A DNA stretch of 64,000 nt from Schistocephalus solidus (Eukaryota > Platyhelminthes > Cestoda > Diphyllobothriidea > Diphyllobothriidae), in assembly GCA_017591395.1 (NCBI GenBank), contig WEDG01004529.1, positions 1 to 64,000 on the forward strand, read 5' to 3'. The translations under genes and the position numbers were made by a program. Below the pieces are notes generated by a model that was not told the origin of the DNA, searched no databases, and saw only the letters and a list, made by a program, of their open reading frames with translations. Shown piece after piece: positions 1 to 11,100 of the stretch; the first letter of the stretch is position 1, and every line of letters starts with the position of its first letter.

Positions 1-694
1 ACCTAAGCATCTCCTTTAAATAACATACTGATCTGGGTATAGTATATTCTAGTAGTCTTAATAGAGCACTGCGCCCTGATTGCCTAAGAAAGCACGCCAA
101 ACGACTAAGTTTATTCTCAGAATCCAAAATCGTCAATATTATAACCACTCTTCATAAAATGCAAGTCAGACTTTAGTCTTGAATACCGATCGTTTCATTG
201 AGCCTTCGTTGATCATCAGATAGCGGCCATCTTAGACCGAGGCACCTTAAAGCAGAACGAGCTCGCGCTTGAGGCATGGTATTCAGATGCCAGATTCTAT
301 TCCCCAGGCATCCTAAAGGTCATGCGTTTTATAAAACCCTGCGGCATTACATAAAGTAAAGACCGAAGACAATGTGGTCATGCCGCTTACTTCAGAAATC
401 ACGCGAGCGAACGCGGTCCCGCGACCGGAACCCGCACGAAAAGTGAGGCGAACCTGCAGCACCCTCCATCCAGATGACGATGCGTAAAATCCAGCAACCA
501 TCTAGCTCCATAACCATTCGTCAAAGGGGCGAGATAAGTGAAAGAATAAAATTACTCTCAGTCCAAGGCCGAGTAGTTCATGCCAGTCGTTTACATTTCA
601 ATCGATATTTGGCATTGTACGCTTTGAGAATGGTGAGTCGACCAAGCTGCTTCGAAGCGTCAGCAGCTTTACAGGAGTAAATAAGCGACCTATG

Positions 695-1560
695 AGGAAG
701 GACATTGTGGTTTAAAGATTATCATGACGTTGTCTAGAAATAATAATTTATTTGAGAAAAGCGGCAGCTTTCGGAAACGTGAAAAATCGGGTTAGCTAAT
801 TAACCTGAGGTTATAAATGTGATACATAGGCACGCTTTGTCCGTGTAAATAGACAAGTAAATAAAACACCATGCAGTACAAAATAGTTAAGTGTATATCC
901 AGGAATCATCCAGATTAAGGCGGAAAGTATGACCGTTACCAAACAGCCTAAAGCTTCGAATTATATAATCCAACACGGTTTCAACGAGAATTGGCGGTTT
1001 CTTCTTTTGTTTATACCTGTTTAAGATGCGTTTGAACGTTGATAGGCCAGCTCAATTTGACTCATAAAATTTAAATAAAAATTGTTAGTGAAACTAAACG
1101 CCCATTTTATGCAATTACGAGGACTTTACTGTGGTTTACAAATTCATATTGCATTGTCTAGAAATAGTAATTATTTTAGAAAAGGTAAAGATGACGAATA
1201 GGTTAAAAATCCACTTAGTTGCATAAACTGAAGTTTTAAATGTATAGTAAGCCTGTTCATGCAATTACACGAGTGAATAAAGCAGAAAAAGTAGAATTAC
1301 TTTTGAAAATAGTCTTTTTCAGAGTTTTTCACATGCACATTCATCTAGATTAAACGCAACGTAAAGTATGGCCGTCATCAAGAAGCCTAAAATGCGAGGA
1401 TATATTCCAACACCGTTTCACGAGAATTGACTGTTTTTTTCCGTTTGTACATTGTCTTAGATACGTTTGACCAAGACAAGCAGATTTTCGCTTGATTGCG
1501 CCAATGGGGACGTCACAGGAATATAATATTTCATGAGCTCACGTGTTTACACACTGACTA
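695..1560 (+). repeat. Diverged tandem duplication, unit about 430 bp
   Basis: Two consecutive blocks share ordered landmarks. TGTCTAGAAA is at 731 and 1155 (offset 424). An AAAGTATG followed by CCGT is at 924 and 1361 (offset 437). Both also carry caacac(g)gtttca(c)gagaattg and a final aatttaaat(a)aaattgt. Many indels separate them, so the duplication is old. No coding potential. Confidence 0.7.
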
Positions 1561-3684
1561 ATAAATTTAAATAGAATTGTCAGGTGCAATCGTAAAAGTT
1601 CCATTTCATGCATATAAAGATGAATATTCTATTGTTTAATTTCTCCATTGCTATTCCGGGTCTTCAATTACGATGAGTTTCGGATAATATTTGAAAATGG
1701 GACGAATTCTTTATGATTTTCAGTGTGTTCAGTCGATTGCTCATAAATGTACATTCCGTTTGATGTTTTGGTAAAACCCTCAAAATAAGATATTTATTAA
1801 AAGCATTTACCGAAGTAGTTACTTTTTGGGCATTCTTTCTAATGCAGATGGCCGTCTGGGTTATATTTTTAGACTCACTCAAATATGAAAACTCGCTGCC
1901 GTGAAAAATGAACGTCCACAACAAAAGACGGGAAAATATATGTCTATAATTAGTCAAAACACTTTCTATAATAAGTTACCGTTTAAGAAGCGCTTTAATT
2001 AGATGTTTTTCGAAAGTGAATTCAAGGAAAAACTGGGAACGTTTGACCCGTTTATCGACTTCGCTGAAAAGTAGGGATACAATTTCTGTTGAAAATTAAG
2101 GAACTACCTTTTTTCTTTCTATTGGAGCGTTTTTCGATATATTTGCTTACTTATCAGTGTACTTCTAAGATTTCAAACGCAAAAGAGAGTGGCCGACTAT
2201 ATACTAAAATTTTGCGATAAAATTCCAGTTTTCTACCTTTTCCGTTTCAAGTTTCCTTATTCATTTATCGTCAACTGCAGACCGAAATTGTCTTCACAGG
2301 CTTCGCGTACGCCGTGACAGCGAAAAGTGGCGGTCATCGCGTCGCGTATATATGCGCGTTTAAACTCCTAATTATCGGTTTGGTAAAACAAAGTAATTCA
2401 CAAAAGTTTATTTTAGCGTTGTTATGGTACAAAACGTCATGAATTTGCAAAACTTTATTTTTGTAGACTAAATCTGCCTTTGTTTTTCCAAAAATGTGAT
2501 CTCTTAAACCTGCATTCACCTGATTTTCGTGAAAACAAAACAAAATGTTCGTTCTCCGAAGGAATATATTCCAAATTTTTCCGGCTTATATGAATTTTTC
2601 TTCATAGTACTGCTCACAAAAGCAAAATTCTTTTTCCATAGCTTTTTAATAGAAACGTCGGATTTTGCTCCGTCTAGCCCAGTTTTGCCATCAATAAACC
2701 GATCTAAGTGAACTCTTTATTATTGAACAGCTTTTGTGCATCAATTTAATACAGCAAACAGAAATAGCACCTTAAAATGCCTGCCCTGCTACTACCTAAA
2801 GTTATGAGTTACTCAATCTACTGCATGTCCTCGTTAGACGAAGGCACGCACGGGTGCATGTGTGCGATTTATTCCATTGACCAGGTCACATGACCTACCG
2901 TTCAGTTCAACGGGACAGCTTTTTCCATCGAGCCTTATGCGCTCAGACAATTGTCAGTGCTTTGCGTGGCGGTGGCAGCTCATGAGGCTGACAGTTCGGC
3001 CGTCGCATGGCGTGGGCATAGCACCCGCGTGAGGCAGACTTCCGTAGTATGTACCGCACTCTCACTCCCTTATCACTCACCTTGCTGGATGGTAAGGTAC
3101 AGTCATTATGGCTGGAGGTGACCTCGAATGCAGTGGCTGACAGCTAAACCGACCGTTTACGCATGCCACACACCAAATGGTTTCGGCCACTTGAAGCAGC
3201 CTCCAGTAAGGCTGTTTCGTATCTCACGTAGGTCAGAATGTCATAAAGACCACTTTGGGAAGGAGCCATGAAGCCTGCCCCTCAGTCCAAGTTGTTCTGT
3301 CAGTTGACAGCCTTCAGAGCCACGACTCTTAACACTTTGTGATGCATTCAAGCGCGTCAGATTAACTATGTCTTGAGAATTAATTCCTCATCGTCGACAT
3401 CAACCGCTCTTCCCCTGAAGTGCGCTGGTAGGTTGTCTGAACCTGTCAAAAACCCGCTGCTGGAATTGGTCGAAGTGGTTAACGCAGCACGAAGGCATTC
3501 TTCTAAGGTGAGCCAACACGCGCATGCACTGCAGTACTTATCGCATAAGAAGGCTGTTCGATCGCCGTAACCATTTCATTGTTCATCTGAGCTTTCGAAC
3601 TCGTACAGGAGTCAGTCCACCGTCAGAGATTAAAAGCGGCAACAAAACAGACATCAGTTATAAGGGTAGAAGCCAAGTGAACAT

Positions 3685-3837
3685 CAGTAACACCAGTCTC
3701 GAGATGACTGCGCAGGGCTCCTTTTGCTGCGAATTGATTGAAGTCTGGGTCTCCGTTGAGAACTCATTCAATCGATATATCGATCGGATGTCGGCGTGTA
3801 GAGCCCTGCGCAGTTATCTGCGGGCTGGCGTTACTGA
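3685..3837. mobile_element. Small inverted-repeat (MITE-like) element
   Basis: Arms of 37 bases at 3685-3721 and 3801-3837 match at about 31 positions when one is reverse-complemented. A perfect 14-base inner part (ACTGCGCAGGGCTC) lies at 3707-3720 and 3801-3814. The interior is about 80 bases and noncoding. Could be a short nonautonomous DNA transposon or a chance-preserved hairpin. Confidence 0.55.
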
Positions 3838-3955
3838 TGTTCGATTGGCTCCTATGCCCTGTAACTGTTGCTTGGTTTGTTGTCGTTCTTACCTCTGAGT
3901 GTGAAGTCTTGCACAAGTTCGAAATCTCGAATGCATAAGGAAATGCTTTCGGCGA
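3750..3955 (+). repeat. Dispersed repeat B, copy 1
   Basis: Shares GAGAACTCA-TCAATCGAT-TATCGATC and, about 150 bases later, a cttgcac-a-ttcgaa-atc block with 37420-37630. Order and orientation are the same, so these are two diverged copies of one interspersed family. It overlaps the small inverted-repeat element. Confidence 0.6.
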
Positions 3956-4799
3956 TCAAAGAGCCTTCGGCTTCTCTACTTATGCAAATACCTGGAATGC
4001 AAACTTTGCCCTCAAGTAGTTATCGACTCGCGAGGATTTACTCTTACACAGGAACCAATTTTTGCTGCAACAGTCGACAACGGCATTGCCCTGGTTGCAG
4101 TCTCATCTGAGAATTGTGTTAAAAATGGCCTAATTATGTTTTTTTGTCCCAAGCCATGACCTGCAGATCAGAGCACCTTCGACTCGAAACAGAGCGTGCC
4201 GCTGGTGCCCTAAAAAATCAGATGACTAAACCATTTCGCTCAGACAGAATATGGTTTCATCAGTGAACAGAGGCCCCTGAATGTCCCCTACTTCTAGGAC
4301 CAGCGAGCGGAATTCTGGTTGTCCATTCACATGCTTGGATCGAAGTTTACGCCGTCAAACTGAATAGTATAACCGAAAACGATATTTAGCTGTCTATAGA
4401 TGGCACTCTTAGAGGTGCTATATCTTTGGACAAGTCAGAATGCTTTTTGACGCAAAATCACAAGCACTCACGTCATCAGGTAGAGTTTTTGGTCTTCCAG
4501 CCCTCAGCATGGTGCCTGTTGTCAACCTTTTAGCTAACTCGTCGATTTGACTGACGAGTGACAGGCCTCTTGTCAAAGTGCCTGGCATTGGAAACTTACG
4601 CAACTTCACCGAAGTTTTTCATCCATGGTTTCTTCTTAATTTGGCCTTTACGGTACTCCCATGAACGTGCGATGCAATATCTATGCTCCTGTGAAAATTT
4701 GATACCTTGTGCGGGGACCAGGGCGTGTGTGGCACGCGTATAAGGGTTGCTTGGTTTTGTCTGCCACTGCGCTGAAGCCCACCTCCCGTCCTCTTAACA

Positions 4800-4940
4800 T
4801 TTCCCTGCCGTCGGTGCCTGCTGGGTGAAGGCTGAGAGAGTGTGGTAAATACTGCGCAAGTCCGTTACACTATAAACGAATTCTCATGCAGGTCATCAGT
4901 GTTACGCCCTCTCTGTGGGCCACGTGGTATACGTCGTCGT
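4800..4940 (+). repeat. Family-A SINE-like fragment, degenerate
   Basis: Contains gagagagtgtggtaaatact-gcgcaag, an aattc-catgcaggtca piece and an ending that resemble the 3' half of family A seen better at 14800-14960. Just upstream of the first FIG4 exon. Confidence 0.5.
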
Positions 4941-5120
4941 CGCTTGCAATCGTTAAACCGTCGGTTTGCATGGCAGTCAGTTTTTCTACCGTGTTTTATT
5001 CGCGTGCTGCGATGCTTCAACGCTCCTGTATCGTACTTTATTATGATAATATTTGAAACGCCTCCCAGCCATTTTGTACGCCTAAACAGTTTTGCTTGTT
5101 TTCCTAACCTCTGTTGGCAG

Positions 5121-5163
5121 ATTGAAGATACGAAGATGATTTACGTGCCCGGAGAACCCTTCG
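5121..5163 (+). CDS. FIG4: FIG4 exon, SAC N-terminal subdomain (IEDTKMIYV segment)
   Basis: Follows a good acceptor (ctgttggcag) at 5120 and reads IEDTKMIYVPGEPF, matching the IEDTNMIYIP stretch of vertebrate FIG4. The same frame stays open to a TGA at 5184, so reading must leave it before then. I end the exon at 5163, ahead of a possible GTGTCG donor, because the next conserved block resumes two frames on. If there is no intron, the region is one exon carrying a frameshift. Identity is secure; the 3' boundary is not. Confidence 0.7.
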
Positions 5164-8100
5164 TGTCGCTTAATAAAACTCCTTGAACGCTCCTCTGCCG
5201 AGCGCTGCAAAGCCAGCCTGCCTGCATGGGCTCAGGACAGCGTTGGCAACTCAAAGCTCTCGCGTCTAGTCGCCGAGGAGATGCGATTCTTGAAGCTATT
5301 CCATGAGTATTGACCTGAGTGGCAATTTCTACTTCAGTTACTCCTATGATCTGACAAACAGTCTCCAACGCAATCTGGAACCAGTAAGCGAACTTTCTGT
5401 CGCGGCTCAGCATATAATATTTTTACTGCAGGCATGGATTTCCAGCTTCATCAGGCTAAACTTCCTCTTTTGTGTCAAATTCTTGGCATCAGACAGGATT
5501 TGCTTAGTTGGGCTGCCAGCGATTCTGAATTCTTCGTGTTCATGCGCTCCTCGCTTGCTATCCCTCTGGACATGATATCGAACGATACTTACCTTCTATC
5601 TCTCCCCCTCCTCCTCCTCCTCCTCCTCCTCCTCCTCCTCCTCCTCCTCCTCCTCCGTCCTCACCATTTTCAGCAATAGAACCATAATAAGCGTCAAACT
5701 CGTCATCATTTTCCCGCCGCCACCACCATCACCAAGACCATCTTCTTGGTCTATGCCTTTTCCGCTAACTTCCGCGGTTTAGTGAAAGTTTTTCAACAGC
5801 GAAATAGTCCTGGAGGCATTTTAACACTCGCATCTCCCTATCTAAACAGGGGGTCACACCTGTTCTCTTTCAGCTTTCTTCAAATATTTATTTCCTTCTA
5901 ATTGTTGTGCTTCTAAGAAAGTTTACTTTGGAAATGTCACAGGTCCAGGATGCGATTGAGACACATGCGCGCATACCTCACTACAATAAGGCTGCTGTGT
6001 TTTTAAAATGCGGTGACGTGCTGGCCGTCGTGACCAGGTGACCTGTCCACAACGGGAATGATAGATCCTTCTCCGTGGCCTGAAAGCCAACTTGAAGTTA
6101 GCCTATTGTAACAATTATGATTACTCCCTTCGAGGAGACATTGAGACAGTCGTTTGAAAACCCATTTGTGCGCATTTTGCGACCATTACTCGTAGATGGG
6201 GTTATTTTATGGTAGATATGCTATCTCATGAAACTTTAGCCAAAATTCTGAAATGTGTTTTCGATTATAAAAGATTACTTAAGTAGAAATCTAATATTAA
6301 TTACCGCACAGTATGATCCCAAAATATTTCATCCATCTCAGAATACCCGCTTTTGAGCAAACTTCGCTCCAGCCGCCTTCGAATACTACACGATGTAAAA
6401 ACTGACCTCTGTTGTCGTTTATTTTGCCCATAGATTTTCCATGCTCTCATAAATTCAAACATATTTCCTAGTAAACATACGTAAGATTATTCTTTCTCGT
6501 ACTCAATTAGCAGCAAATTACTTCTTCTTCTTCAAATTGTCATACTTAAAGAGAGGATATGTTTCGGTTCTAAAAAAGTTTCTAATTGTAAGATGCCTTT
6601 AGACTATGAGCTGTCTGCTCATAAAGCATCGTATATTTCCATTTATTAAGGCTGCTTTTAACGTATACTTTATGGTCCATGTTCGCTCCAATATTTTACG
6701 AATCTTGTATTACTTCATCTCAATAACATTCAGTAAAGTGGTAGATTTTCCGTACACGGAAAATGTACAGCTTATAGTTTGAAAGCCCTGAATATAGGTG
6801 TAGCAACAGGTTGGTTTCAAAGTTTCTCAGGAATTTACAAAGTTTTTTTAAAATCCAAAAGATACCCTTTCTTCAATTACAATCTTTAAAAACGGACGTA
6901 ATTTTCTACCAACTGATTACCAGAGGAAATATTTTGATGTATTTTTTCTACAAAATATATTAAAATTAATAAGAGATAGAAAATCGCTGAGAAAAAATCA
7001 TATTACTGAGGTAGACATTTTTTACAGTGTGTCGTGTTTTTGGAGACGGTCGGAAGGAATCTTTTTTTAAAGCTGGCACCCTGGCGTGACTGAAATCGCT
7101 TGGAATTATGCTACCTAAAACACATTTCAAAGTATCTTATTAACATTTCATGAGATAGCCTATCTGCTGTACGTGTTAGCTACTGCGCCTATTTCCATCT
7201 ACATTAGAATTGCCTTCTTCGTGCCTTTGTAACGTCGAAATTCACCCAGAAGTCGCCGGTGATCCTCGTTGGTTGCAACAGGGTGACGTCAGCCATTGGG
7301 TGGCTACTACCAGAGCTGGAATGGCGGGCGAAAAGCCGAATGCAACAACATAAACACCACAACATAATTTAGAAAGCAGACCATTCAGTTTAGCCTGGCG
7401 TGTGAACTGAAGATGAAGAGGTGTGAAGCAGGCGTAGGTGTGTCGGCCAGGGCCTCAGTCAGCGTGCTCAGTCTTATTCCAAGTCATAACAGCCCGGACA
7501 AGCCTTCGGGAATTGGATTTCGGAGGAGGGAGTGAAATCGACATCGGGATAACATTTCCATGGCAAATCAACGTCCTTCTCCCTATAATAAACGTGGCGC
7601 TTTTTAACCTCTCACGGTGCAAGACCGTAAAGTGGATATTTTTGAGAATCTGTAAAACATGAGGTTCATTTCAGAAAATAGACAAAACTGCACCACCCAA
7701 CTTTTCCGATCTCGTACCTATACGTGTTTTCAAAGCAGAAACGGTCGATTGCAGACCACTGTTAAGAACGGGAGTTGGATCGTTACGGGAATATAGACCC
7801 GCCGTGTTATATGTGCTCTTACGTTAAATTCCCGGAGGACAAGATTTACGGTTAAATTCAGGGCATACAGTACAAGAAGTCCATATTTCCGTATCCACCC
7901 GGAAGACATTGCTAGGTCTTTCTGTGAGTCGGGCTGCTGAGCACCGGCTAGAACTAATATATGGGGTACATGGATGCAGTGTAAGTGCTGGTTCAACTTT
8001 TTTCCGGTTAAGCAGGTTCACATAAAAAGACCCCACCGGTTGTCATAACCTCTTGCCCGGCAAAGTACCAAAATATCTGCGGCTCTGTAGTGACCGTTTG

Positions 8101-11100
8101 ATTCCTTTTCCCTCCCCTCTCCCCCCACAACTTCTGCCTCCTTGAACAGTTTTCGGAAGCCAGGAATCATCCACAGCTGACTGGAGACAATGCCACTGCC
8201 ACGCAGTGCGACCTTCCATCCGTTCTGGCCTTTCGCCTACTGCCTAATGATCGCTTTACCTGGAACTTCGGCCTCCTTCCACCGCGTCTGTGCTCCCCAG
8301 AGAGACAATACACCAGCAACTGGTTTGTCCGCCTGGTGCATGGCTTTTTGAAGCAGGCCGTCTTCGCCTGCTGCGGCATGCCAATCACAATCACCCTGCT
8401 CGCCCGTCGGTCTCGTTTCTTTGCCGGCACCCGCTTCCTGAAACGGGGTGTCAACCTCACCGGGGACGTGGCCAATGAGGTATCCTTTCTCGCCTTCTGA
8501 CACCTGCTTATGCTCTGAACCCCGCTAGTCCTCTTGTGCCTCACTTTCCCGGTGTCGCTGTCTACTTGGTGTATGGCTGCTGTCGTCATGCCTGATCTAG
8601 CTGACCTCGATCCTGTCACGAGGCCCAGGATCTGGGCATTTCAACCCATTCTCTTCACCAGCGACAGAGACGAATACCGAAGGTCCAAGAATCACTTCCA
8701 TGTCTTCACGCAGTCTGTCGAGCCAGGTTTTGAGCTAACTCCCTCTTCGACGCCTGTAAGTGGGTAGCGGTTCCGGATTGAAGGTAGCAACACTGGGCGT
8801 TGTTTTAAGAAATTTAAGGTTAAACTGGTTCTTAAAGTTGTTTAAGAATGCCCCCAGCTTCTAAAGCGACCCGAACTGTTGAACTTTAGCTTGTCGTAAC
8901 CGGTGGTGTAATTGTAGCCGTGAGCACGATATCCGAAATCGAAGTCTTTTTTACATGAGTGGATGACACACTCTAGCCATATTACATTTCGCAATCCTCA
9001 TTAAAATGACTGGCGTACTGGATTTATTAGGTTGTCCTGTCATATAATTATGCGAGGTAAAACTCGGTCTCTTTTCTTGGCAGCTGTAAAATCGCAGTTT
9101 TCAGATGTATGAAATAAGCGGGTAAATGTAATGGAAGGACACCGTAATTGATATGATTTAAGATTTAAACCTCGATACCGCCACTGTTGTTCGTCTTTCA
9201 AACCGAGTTTAACCCTCCTTCCTGATATGTTCCCAGGTTCACGTTTTCCAATCCCAGATCCACTTGGCCAGAGTTTTTTTTTTACCCCATTGCTAGCTGG
9301 GATCCTACATTTTACGCTCTTCCAGTAATTAAAACTTCTTCTTCCTTTTTTCCAGCTGCTGCGAGCTTCAGTTCATGGAGCCCTATTTTACAACTGGATG
9401 GTGAAAAATTGAAAATTCCATAAAACAAATTAATCCGATCCACACGTGATCGGCGCTTAACCATCTGTCCTGATTGAAGGACACAGATAATGACTTTAAT
9501 TTGGCCTTGGATCTTTGAGGTAGAACCCCGGCAAGTAGTCGTGGGGTGACTGACACTCACGGGAGTAAACATTTCTGAGGCAATATTTTTGTGAACGCGA
9601 AGGACGCTATCACCAATCCAGACCGCTAATATCAGGCAAAGACAGGATTTAGGCAAAAAGAAGAATTGAATGCAAAACTGCCTGAGCATCCAGCACATGT
9701 CACGCACGATTGCCAGAGCGAAGCATTTCGCGTACAGTAAAAAGGAGGGTGAACAGTTAGGGAATGACAAGATAGTCTGGCACCTCAGCGCAGTAGCCCC
9801 CTCCGAGACTGGAGGGTGGCGTAAAAATGATGCCGAAAGATATGTACAAGTCTCAAATAAATGAGTTACTAACTGATCAGGAAAATGAGCGTGAAAACCG
9901 CAGCCAGTGATATGTAGAGGGTGCGTAGCAGGAGAGTGTGCATGCCTTTTGGCTGGAGTGTTGGAGGTGGATTTAGAGGGTGTGTAGCAGGAGAGTGTGC
10001 ATGCCTTTTGGCTGGAGTGTTGGAGGTGGATGAGGTGGTAGTTGGAGGTAGCGGATATAGGCACGAGGGGATACGCGGGACGGAGTGCCCGGAGGTGAAA
10101 AAGCAGGTGTAGGGGGACCACAGGACTCGCCCAGTGGGGTCCAGGACAGCAGCAGGAAACCGCTCGACCAACCCATTGTCAGCCGGGTGGTAGGCTGTTG
10201 TGCGGATGTGGGTACAGCCTAAAAAGGAGAGGAGAGACTGGAAGAGGTTAGACTAAAACTGGGCACTGTGGTAGTGGAGGGGGCACCAAGGATGGCATCC
10301 CACCGACTAAGGAGCGCTTAAACCACTCTTGGAGCAGCAACATCGGGCAGCGGGAGAGCTTTCGGCCACCGGATGAATCGCTCCGCACAAGTGAGGAGAT
10401 AGGAACAACCATTGGACAAAGGCAGGGACCCTGCCGACCGGGGAAGGTGATGATGGGGGCTTTGTTGTGCCGGTGGACCTTGCACCGTTGACAGCCGTTA
10501 CAAGCTTGTGTCTAAACTTTCAGGTCGCTGTGCATCTCGGACCAGAAGATTCAACTGGAAACCAGCTTATTGGTAGCTCGACTCCCAGGGTGAGATAAGT
10601 TTTCGCAAGTCAACGAAAACTTTGCGTTGAAGGATGGTGGCAAAAATGGACGATGGGATGGTGTGAAGATGTCGCATAGAATAGTGTCGTTGCCAGGATT
10701 AAATGGCAACTTCTGGAGTTAGAGTTCGGAGACATCCTTGTCACAGGGGGAAACAATAGGGCGTTGTTCAGCGGCCATCCCGACGATGTCGATGCCGGGA
10801 GAAAGCTGAAGCTGAGTGGTAGACGGCCTGGACAGGGCGTCAGCCACCTCTTTTCATGACCCGTCAATGTGACAGATGTCTGAAGTGAACTGGGCGATTT
10901 AGTCCAGTCGATGGATCACACAGTGTTTCATTTTGTCAGAGTGAGAATGCATAGCGAAGATAAGCGGCTTTTGATCTGTGACGATTGTGAACACTTGACC
11001 TTCCAGTAAACGCCGGATGTATTTCACAGCAAGAGAAACGGCAAGAAGTTCATGCCCAAGTGTGCTGTAGCGGGTTTCGACCTTGAATAGGTTCGCTGAA

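Larger units (their letters stand above)
1..5120. other. Region upstream of the first recognised FIG4 exon
   Basis: No exon could be recognised. All open frames are short and without similarity to known families. The missing N-terminal FIG4 residues (the segment before IEDTK) were looked for and not seen. Repeats within it are listed separately. Confidence 0.5.
5384..8149 (+). other. FIG4 intron
   Basis: 2.77 kb between the NFYFSYSYDL and FAGTRFLKRG exons, AT-rich in the middle. It holds a CTC microsatellite and a TIR element, listed separately; I see no other exon with FIG4 similarity. Confidence 0.7.

Noticed and set aside
5581..5690. Poly-Leu coding stretch from the CTC run
   Set aside because: A microsatellite in an intron; the frame has no flanking conservation.
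8167..8619. 150-codon minus-strand ORF opposite the FIG4 exon
   Set aside because: Shadow of the GC-rich FIG4 exon on the other strand; no independent similarity.
9312..10121. 269-codon minus-strand ORF, the longest in the window
   Set aside because: Its first half is the 59-bp tandem pair and the edge of the integrase remnant; the rest has no domain and irregular composition. It is open by chance and repeat structure.
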